Assembly: GCA_903885555.1 (NCBI GenBank)
Contig: CAISIV010000062.1
Location: 1 to 37,091, forward strand
Length of the DNA stretch: 37,091 nt
From: an uncultured Hyphomicrobiales bacterium
GTDB taxonomy: Bacteria; Pseudomonadota; Alphaproteobacteria; Rhizobiales; Xanthobacteraceae
Direction: 5' to 3'
The translations under genes were made by a program, and so were the position numbers. The notes beneath the pieces were generated by a model. It ran no database searches, was not told where the DNA came from, and saw nothing but the letters and a program-made list of their open reading frames with translations. Positions 15,891-24,224 of this stretch are shown one piece after another; the first letter of the stretch is position 1, and every line of letters begins with the position of its first letter.

Positions 15891-16833
15891 AGCGGACGTC
15901 GTCCTCTACCCAGGCGCGGATAATGTGATGCGCGATCGCCACCGGCGGCGGCGTGGTCAGGCCATCCGGATGCTTGCGCATCAGCATAGTCGTGACCTCA
16001 TCCTTGCTAAACCACCGGGCGTCTTCCAGTTCCTCGCGATCGACCACTATTTCGCGGCTCAGTGCTTCCGCATGGCAGCCAATCATCAGCGATGACGGGA
16101 ACGGCCAGGGCTGCGAGCGGTAATAGTTCACCCGGCCGCAGACGATGCCGGCTTCCTCGCGGGTTTCGCGATGTACGGCGTCCTCGAAGGATTCGCCCGG
16201 CTCGATGAAACCGGCCAGGCACGACCACATCGTGGTGGCAAAGCGGGGCGAGCGGCCGAGCAGACAGTTGTCGCCGTCGATAATCAGCATGATGACGACG
16301 GGGTCGGTGCGCGGGAAATGCTGGGTCTTGCAGTTGGCGCAATCGCGCCGCCAGCCGCCGTCGACGGCGAGCGTCGGCGCGCCGCAATTCGGGCAGAAGC
16401 GATGCTTGGCGTGCCAGTGCAGCACCGCCTTGCCTTCGGCGATCGGCGGCAGATGGTTGGCGTCGACCAGACCCTGCACGGCGATGGAGCGCAGATCGGT
16501 GACCAGCAGATCGTCGCGGGTCTTGAGCGCCTCCGCGGCGTCTGGCGCGATGCCGAAAGCAAAGTGACCGGCTTCGTCGAGGTGGCCGAGGAAAACAGTT
16601 TCGGTGGTCGGCGCCAGAGCGCGCGCTTCTGCCAGTGTGAACAACGGATTGCTGAGCGGCTCGCCCTTTTTGGCAATGATCATTTCGCCGCCGATCACAT
16701 AGGCGCCGGCTTTGGCGCCGGACAACATGGCATCCAGTGCGGCGGTGTCGCGGCGGCGCTCGGCGGCGCGTTCGAGACGGTTTTCGGCATAGCCGAGGCG
16801 GGGTTGTGGTCCGAGGTCGGGGCGAGGGGGCAT
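15883..16833 (-). CDS. nudC: NAD(+)/NADH pyrophosphatase NudC
   Basis: Nudix hydrolase that splits NAD(H) into NMN(H) and AMP and, in the family, can remove NAD caps from RNA. It has 316 residues. The N-terminal domain is followed by a zinc ribbon with C147, C150, C165 and C168 (FCPNCG, DCANCK), the Nudix box GFIEPGESFEDAV (from 208) to RETREEAGI (230), and the NudC-specific SQPWPFPSS at 240-248. All hallmark residues are present. The ATG at 16833 has only a weak ribosome binding site. It is first in a leftward group with the two PfkB kinases, with which its stop overlaps. Confidence 0.95.
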   Translation of the reverse strand: MPPRPDLGPQPRLGYAENRLERAAERRRDTAALDAMLSGAKAGAYVIGGEMIIAKKGEPLSNPLFTLAEARALAPTTETVFLGHLDEAGHFAFGIAPDAAEALKTRDDLLVTDLRSIAVQGLVDANHLPPIAEGKAVLHWHAKHRFCPNCGAPTLAVDGGWRRDCANCKTQHFPRTDPVVIMLIIDGDNCLLGRSPRFATTMWSCLAGFIEPGESFEDAVHRETREEAGIVCGRVNYYRSQPWPFPSSLMIGCHAEALSREIVVDREELEDARWFSKDEVTTMLMRKHPDGLTTPPPVAIAHHIIRAWVEDDVRFD

Positions 16834-16927
16834 GCGAGGCGGAAAGTCGCACGATGAACGGGGGAGTGCAATGCGCGCCGCTCACCGCCACGATAACGGT
16901 GAATTAAATTTTAGAAACATAACGCCG

Positions 16928-17335
16928 TCACATTTTCAGTTCGCGCCGCAGTGCTGTGAGCAGCTTTTCGCGCGCGGCGGGCTCATAATGTACCGGCGGG
17001 GCCAGGCCCCAGACCGGCTTCGGCCAGGTCGCGTCGGTCGTGCTGCGGCCGATCACATGGACGTGCAGTTGCTTCACCATGTTGCCGAGCGCGGCGACGT
17101 TGAGCTTGTCGAACGTGGCGACGGCCTTGAGCGCGCGTGACGCCGCGTCGATCTCGCCCAGAAGCTGCACCTGCTCGTTGGGGTCGAGATCGATGATCTC
17201 CGAGACACCCGGCATGCGCGGTACCAGGATCAGCCAGGGGTAGTTGGAGTCGTTCTCCAGCAGTACGCGCGACAGGGCCAAGTCGCCGACTTGCGTGGTC
17301 AGCTCGGAGAGTTTGGGATGCAGCGACCAGTTCAT
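16928..17335 (-). CDS. HIT-family nucleotide-binding protein
   Basis: Histidine-triad protein of 135 residues. The triad appears as QLHVHVIGR (HVHV at 91-94), with the upstream PWLILVPR strand typical of HIT hydrolases. Such proteins hydrolyse dinucleoside polyphosphates or nucleotide phosphoramidates; the exact substrate is not clear. The in-frame ATG at 17353 is possible, but the ATG at 17335 has AGG at a good distance (CAGGCACTCAC) and the conserved N-terminus starts there. It lies 94 bases upstream of nudC on the same strand and could share its transcript. Confidence 0.92.
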   Translation of the reverse strand: MNWSLHPKLSELTTQVGDLALSRVLLENDSNYPWLILVPRMPGVSEIIDLDPNEQVQLLGEIDAASRALKAVATFDKLNVAALGNMVKQLHVHVIGRSTTDATWPKPVWGLAPPVHYEPAAREKLLTALRRELKM

Positions 17336-17435
17336 GTGAGTGCCTGAAACCATTGGGTTATTTCGGACGATTCTTTCGGAGGAAACCTAGCAGAGCGGCC
17401 AGACGTGTGCTTGCTTTTGGGGGCTATTGGCCCGA

Positions 17436-17441
17436 TATAAG
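17436..17441 (+). promoter_or_regulatory. Putative -10 element of the SRP RNA promoter
   Basis: TATAAG at 17436-17441, five bases before the expected RNA 5' end. A TTGCTT at 17411-17416 is a possible -35 but with a long 19-base spacing. Confidence 0.4.
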
Positions 17442-17445
17442 TCCC

Positions 17446-17548
17446 GGGAGGTTGGCAGTGGACGCACCACTCGCCAACCGGGTCAGATCCGGAAGGAAGC
17501 AGCCCTAACGAGCACGGACGGGTCGCTCGTCAGCCTCCCACCCATTTT
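17446..17548 (+). ncRNA. ffs: Signal recognition particle RNA (bacterial small type)
   Basis: The RNA scaffold of the SRP, which binds Ffh. The conserved apical domain is visible around 17480-17512: GGTCAGATCCGGAAGGAAGC, followed by AGCCCTAA, the 4.5S hallmark. The ends pair: GGGAGG (17446-17451) with CCTCCC (17534-17539), and GGTTGGC with GCCAACC close to the loop. CCCATTTTTC follows as a terminator. The position just before dnaX is common in alphaproteobacteria. End coordinates are estimated to within a few bases. Confidence 0.95.
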
Positions 17549-17590
17549 TCCGCGAGCGAAGCGAGTAGCTCGGGGGCGCCGCGCGCGGAT

Positions 17591-17633
17591 CAGCGCGTTT
17601 ACGCGCGTCAGGGATACTTTTTTGGACGCGCTG
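17591..17633 (+). promoter_or_regulatory. Structured leader of dnaX with alternative stems
   Basis: CAGCGCGT (17591-17598) can pair with ACGCGCTG (17626-17633), while GCGCG (17593-17597) can instead pair with CGCGC (17602-17606), and GCGCGTC (17603-17609) with GACGCGC (17625-17631). These pairings exclude each other. A run of six T lies at 17618-17623. The dnaX start follows at 17648 with a weak ribosome binding site. Confidence 0.4.
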
Positions 17634-17647
17634 CAGCGGATGGCAGA

Positions 17648-19471
17648 ATGAGCGAGCCGACCAAAGCTGCGGACCAGGAGGCCAGTTTGGGCCTCGACCT
17701 CGGCGGCGCGCCCGCCGCGGGCGCCGGCTACCGGGTGCTCGCCCGCAAATATCGTCCCGCCAGTTTCGAAGACTTGATCGGCCAGGACGCGATGGTGCGC
17801 ACCATCTCGAATGCGTTCGAGAGCGGCCGCATTCCGCAGGCCTGGATCCTCACCGGCGTGCGCGGCGTCGGCAAGACCACGACCGCGCGTATTCTCGCCC
17901 GCGCACTGAATTACGAATTGCCGGACGGTTCCGTCACCGGCCCGACCATCCACATGCCCAAGATGGGCGTGCACTGCCAGGCCATCATCGAAAGCCGTCA
18001 TATCGACGTGCTTGAAATGGATGCGGCCTCCCACAACTCGGTCGAAGACGTGCGCCAGATCAATGACGCGGTGCGCTACGCCCCGGTGTCGGCGCGCTAC
18101 AAGGTCTATATCCTCGACGAAGTGCACATGCTGTCGGGCGCCGCGTTCAACGCGCTGCTCAAGACGCTGGAAGAGCCGCCGCCACACGCCAAGTTCATTT
18201 TCGCCACCACGGAAATCCGCAAAGTGCCGGTGACGGTGCTGTCGCGCTGCCAGCGTTTCGATCTGCGCCGCGTCGACGCCGATGTGCTGATCAAGCATCT
18301 CGCTGGCATCGCCGCCAAGGAAAAGATCGAAGTCGAACCGGCAGCGCTGGCGCTGATCGCGCGCGCGGCCGAAGGCTCGGTGCGCGATAGTCTGTCGCTG
18401 TTCGACCAGGGCATTGCGCACGCCGCGGGTCCGGTACGGGCCGAAGACGTGCGCCAGATGCTGGGTCTGGCCGACCGCGTCCGCGTCGTCGACCTGTTCG
18501 AGTCGCTGATGAAGGGCGATGTCGCCGCCGCGCTCACCGAGCTGCGCGCGCAATACGACATCGGCGCCGATCCGGGCGTGATCCTCAGCGATCTGGCCGA
18601 ATTCACGCATTTCGTCACCCGCGTCAAAGTCGTGCCGAACGTCGCCGACGATGTTTCATTGTCCGAGGCGGAACGGGTGCGCGGCCGCAGCTTCGCCACG
18701 CAGTTGTCGATGCGCGTGCTGTCGCGCACCTGGCAGATGCTGCTGAAAGGTGTCGGCGAAGTGCAGGCCTCGGGCCGCCCGGTCGCCGCCGCCGAAATGG
18801 TGCTGGTGCGCATTGCCTATGCGGCCGATCTGCCGACGCCGGACGAAGTCGTGCGTTCGCTCGGCGAGGGTGGTGGCTCGTCGGCGCGGGCGTCCGGCAA
18901 CGGCGCCAGTGCTTCTGCCTCCGCAGCCTCGAGTTCATCGCAGAATTTCGCACCGCGTTTTGAAGCGCCGCGTGGCGCGCCGCGTTCGTCGGCCGCCGCC
19001 TCGCCGCGTCCGGCCGAAGACCCGGTGGCCCGGCTCGATACGCCTGAGGCCGCCGCGCCGGTTTTGCAGATCGGCACCTTCGAACAAATCATCGCGCTGG
19101 TGCAGGACAAGCGCGACATCACCATGAAAATGGCGCTGGAACGTGACGTCCAGCTGGTGCGCTGCGAGGATGGTCAGCTCGAACTGAGCGTTCTGCCGAC
19201 CGCGCCGAAAACGCTGGTGCACGACCTGCAGCGCAAACTCACCGCCTGGACCGGCAAGCGCTGGATCGTCGTGGTGTCCAAGGAGCAGGGCGCGCCGACC
19301 ATGCGCGCGCAGGCGGATGCGCGTCAGGCCGACCTCGAAGAGGACGTGCAGAGCGATCCACTGGTGCAGGCCGTGCTCAATCGTTTCCCCGGCGCCAAGG
19401 TCGTCAACGTGACGCAGACGGCACCCGAGGCTGCACCTGAAGCCGCGCCGGAAGAAAATGACGAGGACTGA
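17648..19471 (+). CDS. dnaX: DNA polymerase III subunit gamma/tau
   Basis: AAA+ clamp-loader subunit of the replicative polymerase, 607 residues. The ATPase core (about 30-255) has YRPASFEDLIGQD, Walker A GVRGVGKTT (70-78), Walker B YILDEVHMLS, sensor 1 IFATTEIRKVP and the SRC motif LSRCQRFDLRR. Domain III follows to about 400, then an Ala/Ser/Pro-rich linker (about 410-465) and a C-terminal tau-like region (about 475-580). Only one cysteine (GVHCQAI) is left where many DnaX proteins have a four-cysteine zinc module; I believe this is usual in rhizobia. No clear slippery heptamer for a short gamma form was seen. The downstream hairpin repeat separates it from ybaB. Confidence 0.97.
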   Translation: MSEPTKAADQEASLGLDLGGAPAAGAGYRVLARKYRPASFEDLIGQDAMVRTISNAFESGRIPQAWILTGVRGVGKTTTARILARALNYELPDGSVTGPTIHMPKMGVHCQAIIESRHIDVLEMDAASHNSVEDVRQINDAVRYAPVSARYKVYILDEVHMLSGAAFNALLKTLEEPPPHAKFIFATTEIRKVPVTVLSRCQRFDLRRVDADVLIKHLAGIAAKEKIEVEPAALALIARAAEGSVRDSLSLFDQGIAHAAGPVRAEDVRQMLGLADRVRVVDLFESLMKGDVAAALTELRAQYDIGADPGVILSDLAEFTHFVTRVKVVPNVADDVSLSEAERVRGRSFATQLSMRVLSRTWQMLLKGVGEVQASGRPVAAAEMVLVRIAYAADLPTPDEVVRSLGEGGGSSARASGNGASASASAASSSSQNFAPRFEAPRGAPRSSAAASPRPAEDPVARLDTPEAAAPVLQIGTFEQIIALVQDKRDITMKMALERDVQLVRCEDGQLELSVLPTAPKTLVHDLQRKLTAWTGKRWIVVVSKEQGAPTMRAQADARQADLEEDVQSDPLVQAVLNRFPGAKVVNVTQTAPEAAPEAAPEENDED

Positions 19472-19520
19472 GCGCATGATTCCGAAAAGTGGGTACCGGT
19501 TTTCGGACAAAATCATGCGC
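19472..19520. repeat. 49-bp dispersed hairpin repeat, copy 2
   Basis: Same element as 12611-12659: outer arms GCGCATGATT (19472-19481) and AATCATGCGC (19511-19520), inner arms CCGAAAA (19482-19488) and TTTTCGG (19500-19506). Compared with copy 1, the tenth base changed C to T and its pairing partner G to A, keeping the pair. It starts right after the dnaX stop and ends 12 bases before the ybaB start, next to AAGGAG. Confidence 0.93.
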
Positions 19521-19532
19521 AAGGAGAAATAG

Positions 19533-19853
19533 ATGGCTGACTTTCTCGGCATGATGAAACAGGCGGCGCAACTGCAATCCAAGATGCAGGCGATGCAGGC
19601 CGAACTCGACTCCATCGAAGTCGAAGGCTCCGCCGGCGGCGGCATGGTCAGCGTGCGGCTCACCGCCAAGGGCGATCTCAAGGGCGTCAAGGTCGACGAC
19701 TCGCTGATGAAGCCGGAGGAAAAGGAAATCCTCGAGGACCTGCTGGTCACAGCGCACGCCGATGCCCGCCGCAAGGCCGAAGCTGTGATGCAGGAAAAGA
19801 TGAAGGCGCTGACCGGCGGCCTGCCGCTGCCGCCCGGAATGAATCTGACCTAA
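19533..19853 (+). CDS. YbaB/EbfC nucleoid-associated protein
   Basis: Small DNA-binding protein of the YbaB/EbfC family, 106 residues, thought to form a dimer that binds DNA like tweezers. The amphipathic N-terminal helix (MKQAAQLQSKMQAMQAELD) and the core VEGSAGGGMVSVRLTAKGDLK with a C-terminal helix (LLVTAHADARRKAEAVMQ) are typical. AAGGAG lies 7 bases before the ATG. It sits between dnaX and recR, the conserved bacterial order, and its stop abuts the recR start. Confidence 0.96.
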   Translation: MADFLGMMKQAAQLQSKMQAMQAELDSIEVEGSAGGGMVSVRLTAKGDLKGVKVDDSLMKPEEKEILEDLLVTAHADARRKAEAVMQEKMKALTGGLPLPPGMNLT

Positions 19854-20459
19854 ATGGCCACCGCTGTCGCCGGACCCGAAATCGAGCGCCTGATCCTGTT
19901 GCTATCCAAGCTGCCGGGCCTGGGCCCGCGCTCGGCGCGCCGCGCCGCGCTGCATCTCATCAAGAAACGCGATCTGCTGATGGGCCCGCTGGCCTCGGCC
20001 TTGCAGGTTGCGATGGAAAAAATCGTCGTCTGCAAGACCTGCGGTAATATCGATACGCAGGACCCTTGCACTGTGTGCGTCGATCCGCGCCGCGACCAGT
20101 CGATCATCGTGGTGGTGGCGGATGTTGCCGACCTGTGGGCGCTGGAACGCGCCAATGTCGTCAACGGCCGCTATCACGTGCTTGGCGGCACGCTGTCGCC
20201 GCTCGACGGTGTCGGACCGCAGGACCTGTCGATCGACGCGCTGATCTCGCGCGCCCATGGCACGGAAGTGAAGGAACTGATCCTGGCGCTCAACGCCACG
20301 GTCGATGGCCAGACCACGGCGCACTACATCACCGAGCTGTTGCAGGACGCCAATGTGAAGGTGACGCGGCTGGCGCATGGCGTGCCGGTCGGCGGCGAAC
20401 TCGACTATCTCGACGAAGGCACGCTGTCGGCTGCGATCAAGCAACGCACGTTGTTTTGA
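19854..20459 (+). CDS. recR: Recombination mediator RecR
   Basis: RecFOR-pathway recombination protein, 201 residues, which helps load RecA on gapped DNA. An N-terminal helix-hairpin-helix ([16 protein letters not shown]) is followed by a zinc finger with C60, C63, C72 and C75 and a Toprim domain (about 82-175) starting [16 protein letters not shown] with [16 protein letters not shown]. The start codon follows the ybaB stop with no gap, so reinitiation or coupling is likely. The length equals the normal family size. Confidence 0.97.
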   Translation: MATAVAGPEIERLILLLSKLPGLGPRSARRAALHLIKKRDLLMGPLASALQVAMEKIVVCKTCGNIDTQDPCTVCVDPRRDQSIIVVVADVADLWALERANVVNGRYHVLGGTLSPLDGVGPQDLSIDALISRAHGTEVKELILALNATVDGQTTAHYITELLQDANVKVTRLAHGVPVGGELDYLDEGTLSAAIKQRTLF

Positions 20460-20470
20460 AAGACACTTCC

Positions 20471-20983
20471 ATGCGCATCATGGTTGCCGCCGCGATCCTC
20501 GGCGTTTCGATCGCCGGCGCTCTGGCGCAGGAGGCGGTGTTGCCGCGTGCGGCCATCGAGGCCGACTTCAAGCGGCTCGATTGTTTCGTCGAGGTCGACG
20601 ACGCCTTGCGCGAGCAGGATGTTTTTGACCTCGGCGCCGGCAAGAAGCTGGTTCTGGTGCTCTGCCTGCGCGGCGCCTATCAGGGCAGCAGCCTCGCCTA
20701 TGTGGTCGAGGGCGCCGCGCCGCCGCGCCTGCTGACGTTCACCCGATGGGATGGCAAGCGCTTCACGCCCTCCGAATATGTGACGGAAGCCGAATTCGAT
20801 CCGGCGACCAAGCAAATGGCCAGCTTTGCCAAAGGCCGCGGCATCGGCGATTGCGGTTCGATGGGTTCGTGGCAATGGACGGGCGCCGAATTCAAGCTGA
20901 CCGAATATTTCTACAAGGAAAAATGCAACGGACAGCCATTTGCCGGCGGCAAGCGCTGGCAGGTCTTTCCGAAGCGCAAATAG
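20471..20983 (+). CDS. DUF1176-like exported protein
   Basis: Secreted or periplasmic protein of unknown function, 170 residues. Residues 1-19 are a signal peptide (MRIMVAAAILGVSIAGALA). The mature part has WDGKRFTPSEYV, ATKQMASFAKGRGIGDCGSM and WQWTGAEFKLTEY, a pattern I recognise from the C-terminal part of DUF1176 proteins, with paired cysteines (C38, C64, C136 and C155 by count). It begins 11 bases after recR and may be co-transcribed, but no functional link is known. It converges with the AmpG-type gene, whose stop is 3 bases away. Confidence 0.78.
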   Translation: MRIMVAAAILGVSIAGALAQEAVLPRAAIEADFKRLDCFVEVDDALREQDVFDLGAGKKLVLVLCLRGAYQGSSLAYVVEGAAPPRLLTFTRWDGKRFTPSEYVTEAEFDPATKQMASFAKGRGIGDCGSMGSWQWTGAEFKLTEYFYKEKCNGQPFAGGKRWQVFPKRK

Positions 20984-20986
20984 CGG

Positions 20987-22399
20987 TCAGGGCTTCTTCA
21001 GCTCCAGCCGGCTGAAGTGTCCGCGCGCCTGCAGCCACGCCAGCAATAACAGCGATGGAATGCCGGCCAGCGCACAGATCACGAAGAACCAGGCCCACCC
21101 GGTCTCCGATGCGAGATACCCCGCGCCGGCCGACAGATAAGTTCGGCCGATCGCCGCGAGCGCGGTGAGAAGTGCGTATTGCGTCGCCGTGTGCAGCGGG
21201 TTGCGGCACAGCGCCGACAGGTAAGCGACGAACATCACGGTGCCGATGGCGCTGGTGAAATTCTCGACAGTGATGGCGACTGTGAGCCACAACAGGTCGT
21301 GCCCGGCCAGCGCCAGCCACGAAAAGGAAAGATTGGCGACCGACTGCAGGATGCCGCCGATCCACAGGCTCGCCGCTAGCGGAAGTGCGCGTGCGATATA
21401 GCCGCCGGCAAAGCCGCCGGCGAGCAGGGCGATCAGGCCGACACCTTTGACGATGTTGGCGTACTCGGTGCGTGTGAAGCCGAGTTCGACGGCGAAAGGT
21501 CCCGTCATGACACCCGCGAGCGCGTCGGTGAGCTTGAACAGCACGACGAAGATGAGGGCGACGATGGCGATGAAGACGCCGTCATGCTGGAAAAAGTCGG
21601 TGAAGGCGCCGGTGATCGTGCGCTTCAAGCGCTGCAGCGGGCTTTCGCGCTCATGCGCGGCATCGGCCTGGCCGGATTTGTCGGGCTCGGTCGCGATCAA
21701 GGTCGTCAGGATACCGATGACGACCAGCACGGCCATCGCCACGTAACCGGCGCTCCAGGCGCCCGACTTGGTGAAGCCAAGCGCTTCAAAGCCGCTGACG
21801 ACGTAGAGCGCGCCCGCGCTCGAGACGAGCATGCCGACGCGATAGGCCGCGACGTACGACGCCATACCGGCCGCCTGTTCGTTCTCGTCGAGGCTTTCGA
21901 TACGGAAGGCGTCGATGACGATGTCCTGCGTTGCGGAGGCGGCTGCGACAAATGTGGCGGCGACAACCGTTAGCAATGGCACGGCAATTTCGAGGGGAAA
22001 TCCAGCAACGCCGAAGGGAATGGAGACGATAGGCCCTGCATTGGGACCCGAAAAAGCAAGCAACATAATCGCGCTGATCAACAGAAGTTGAGAAAAAATA
22101 AGCCAGCCACGCCGGCGGCCGAGAAGGCGCGCCAGGATTGGAACGTCGAGCGCGTCGACGATCGGCGCCCAGAGAAACTTGAGCGTGTAAGGCGTACCCA
22201 CAAGAGCAAAGAGCCCGATGGTCTTGAGGTTGACGCCGACTTCCGCCGCCCAGAACAGCAGCGTCGAGCCGGACAACGCCAATGGCAGCCCGGCCGAAAA
22301 GCCGAGGAACAGCACGATCAGCACGCGGGCTTTAAGATAGACCGCGAGGGTGTCGAGGAAGGAGGTGCGGGGCTTCTGACTCTCTGGCGAATCCGTCAT
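20987..22399 (-). CDS. ampG: AmpG-type MFS muropeptide permease
   Basis: Major facilitator transporter of the AmpG group, which imports GlcNAc-anhydroMurNAc peptides for cell-wall recycling. It has 470 residues and about 12 to 14 membrane segments. Family features include GFSAGLPLALSGSTLLFW at the first helix, TPYTLKFLWAPIVD, SATQDIVIDAFRIE, and in the second half AGVMTGPFAVELGFT and TSAIGTVMFVAYLSALC. The ATG at 22399 is 3 bases after the rmuC stop, so the two genes form a leftward pair. A role in beta-lactamase induction would need ampR/ampC, which are not here. Confidence 0.92.
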   Translation of the reverse strand: MTDSPESQKPRTSFLDTLAVYLKARVLIVLFLGFSAGLPLALSGSTLLFWAAEVGVNLKTIGLFALVGTPYTLKFLWAPIVDALDVPILARLLGRRRGWLIFSQLLLISAIMLLAFSGPNAGPIVSIPFGVAGFPLEIAVPLLTVVAATFVAAASATQDIVIDAFRIESLDENEQAAGMASYVAAYRVGMLVSSAGALYVVSGFEALGFTKSGAWSAGYVAMAVLVVIGILTTLIATEPDKSGQADAAHERESPLQRLKRTITGAFTDFFQHDGVFIAIVALIFVVLFKLTDALAGVMTGPFAVELGFTRTEYANIVKGVGLIALLAGGFAGGYIARALPLAASLWIGGILQSVANLSFSWLALAGHDLLWLTVAITVENFTSAIGTVMFVAYLSALCRNPLHTATQYALLTALAAIGRTYLSAGAGYLASETGWAWFFVICALAGIPSLLLLAWLQARGHFSRLELKKP

Positions 22400-22402
22400 G
22401 CC

Positions 22403-23500
22403 TTATTCGCCGCTGCCGAGTTTGCGCGTCATCGGCGCGGCGATGATCTCGGCGCTGGGCTGGGCATCGCCGTCGAAATCGAGCTCTTCGATATTGCCGG
22501 CGCGCTTCTCGATGCGGTTGGCCGAGGTGAGGATATTGCCTATATCCTCGTTGGCCTGGCCGAAATGCGTTTGCAGTTTGCGAACCCGTTCGCCGAGCAA
22601 TTTCACGTCCTTCATCATGTGGCCGACTTCGGTGCGGATCTGGTCGGCGGCTTCCCGCATCTGCGCGTCCTTGCGCACCTGCTTGATAACCTGGATCGCC
22701 ATCACCATCAGCGTCGGCGACACGATCATGACGCGGGCGCGGTGCGCCTTTTGCACCATGTCGTCGAAATGCTCGTGCAGGTCGGCATAGACCGACTCGG
22801 AGGGGATGAACATCAGCGCGATGTCCTGCGTCTCGCCGGCGATGAAATAGCGGTCGGCGATGTCGGCGATGTGCTTGTTCATGTCCTGGCGGACGCGCTG
22901 CATCGCCGCTTTCCGGTCGTCGTCGGTCAAACCGGCGCGGAACGCGGTCATGGCTTCGAGCGGAAATTTGGCATCGATGACCAGCGGCCCGGAGTCGGGC
23001 ATGAAAATCACACAGTCGGGGCGTTTGCCGTTCGACAGCGTGTACTGAAATTCGTAGCCGCCTTTCGGCAGGATGTCGGCGATGATTGCTTCGAGCTGGC
23101 CCTGGCCGAAAGCGCCGCGCGACTGCTTGTTGGCCAGCACGGCCTGCAGCGAATTCACCTGCGTCGCCAGATCGGTGATGTTCTTCTGCGCGCTGTCGAT
23201 CACCGCCAGCCGCGCATGCAATTGCTGCAGGTGGTCGGTGGTGTTCTTGGTCGTGGTTTTCATCGACTCGCCGATGTTCTGCGACACCGCGTCGAGCCGC
23301 GTATTCACGGTCTGCTGCAACTGGTTGTGCGAGTTCTGTAGCCAGCCGCCCATGGCGTCGAGCCGGGCGTTGAGCTCGAGCAGGCGCTGCTGGGCCTCCG
23401 GATCGGCCACCGGAGGGCGCGGGCGCAGCAGCAGGACGATGATGGCGACGACGCCTGCGGCGATGACCAGACCGAGGGCAATGAAGATGGTTTCGAGCAT
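22403..23500 (-). CDS. rmuC: DNA recombination protein RmuC
   Basis: RmuC-family protein, 365 residues, known to limit DNA inversions at short repeats. An N-terminal membrane anchor (FIALGLVIAAGVVAIIVLLL) is followed by a coiled coil (about 35-120) and the nuclease-like domain (about 125-330) with RGAFGQGQLEAII, KRPDCVIFMPDSGPLVIDAKFPLEAM and ALMFIPSESVYADL. These give the D-E-K-like core of the restriction-nuclease fold. It is first in a two-gene leftward unit with ampG and divergent from def, 138 bases away. Confidence 0.95.
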   Translation of the reverse strand: MLETIFIALGLVIAAGVVAIIVLLLRPRPPVADPEAQQRLLELNARLDAMGGWLQNSHNQLQQTVNTRLDAVSQNIGESMKTTTKNTTDHLQQLHARLAVIDSAQKNITDLATQVNSLQAVLANKQSRGAFGQGQLEAIIADILPKGGYEFQYTLSNGKRPDCVIFMPDSGPLVIDAKFPLEAMTAFRAGLTDDDRKAAMQRVRQDMNKHIADIADRYFIAGETQDIALMFIPSESVYADLHEHFDDMVQKAHRARVMIVSPTLMVMAIQVIKQVRKDAQMREAADQIRTEVGHMMKDVKLLGERVRKLQTHFGQANEDIGNILTSANRIEKRAGNIEELDFDGDAQPSAEIIAAPMTRKLGSGE

Positions 23501-23603
23501 GGCGCCGCTTCTACCGTGATTCGGGCGGGGGTGCGAACGAAGGGCGAACGGTAGGGCGGTTAGCCGCAGCCCTCAAGCCCGCAAATCAAAGGGAAACGCC
23601 GCA

Positions 23604-23631
23604 TTGACCGGGCCTGATACACCCCTTAAAT
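23604..23631 (+). promoter_or_regulatory. Putative promoter for a leaderless def transcript
   Basis: TTGACC (23604-23609), 16 bases, TTAAAT (23626-23631). The expected transcription start falls at about 23637-23639, on or next to the ATG of def (23639). No Shine-Dalgarno sequence precedes the ATG. Confidence 0.4.
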
Positions 23632-23638
23632 CGCGCCC

Positions 23639-24196
23639 ATGGCGATCCGCGACATCCTCATTATCCCCGACAAGCGCTTGCGCGTGAAATCCGAGCCGGT
23701 GAAGGCGATCGACGCGGAAACCCGCGCGCTGGTCGACGACATGTTCGCGACCATGTATGCCGCGCCCGGCATCGGCCTTGCCGCCATACAAATTGGCGTG
23801 GCGACGCGCGTGGTCACCATGGATCTCGCCGCCAAGGAAGAATCGCCGGAGCCGAAGGTCTTCATCAATCCGGAAATCATCGGCGCATCGGCCGAGAAAT
23901 CGGTTTACGAGGAAGGCTGCCTGTCGATCCCGGAATATTACGAAGAGGTCGAGCGGCCGCAGGCCGTGAAGGTCAAATATCTCGACCTCGACGGCAAGGA
24001 GCACGAGATCGAGGCCGACGGCCTGCTCGCGACCTGCCTGCAGCACGAAATCGATCACCTCAACGGCGTCTTGTTCATCGACCATATTTCCAAGCTCAAG
24101 CGCGATATGGTGATGAAGAAGTTCAAGAAGGCGGCCAAGCAGGGCGGCGGCAAGCCGCTCGCCGACGACACCGAGCCGTCGCATCATATCGGCTGA
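23639..24196 (+). CDS. def: Peptide deformylase
   Basis: Metalloenzyme that removes the N-formyl group from new proteins, 185 residues. All three motifs are present: [10 protein letters not shown] (from 44), EGCLSIP with metal ligand C94, and QHEIDHLNG with H136, E137 and H140. Motif 1 has IQ where many enzymes have PQ, a known variant. A Lys-rich tail ([14 protein letters not shown]) ends the protein. It is followed after 28 bases by fmt, the transformylase, which adds the group def removes; the pair is the standard arrangement. No ribosome binding site is seen, consistent with a leaderless message. Confidence 0.97.
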   Translation: MAIRDILIIPDKRLRVKSEPVKAIDAETRALVDDMFATMYAAPGIGLAAIQIGVATRVVTMDLAAKEESPEPKVFINPEIIGASAEKSVYEEGCLSIPEYYEEVERPQAVKVKYLDLDGKEHEIEADGLLATCLQHEIDHLNGVLFIDHISKLKRDMVMKKFKKAAKQGGGKPLADDTEPSHHIG

Positions 24197-24224
24197 TACC
24201 CGCGCTCAACCTGACGGTCCGCTC

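Noticed and set aside
17648-19471. Programmed frameshift in dnaX giving a short gamma form
   Set aside because: I looked for A/T-rich slippery heptamers with a following stem near the linker and found none.
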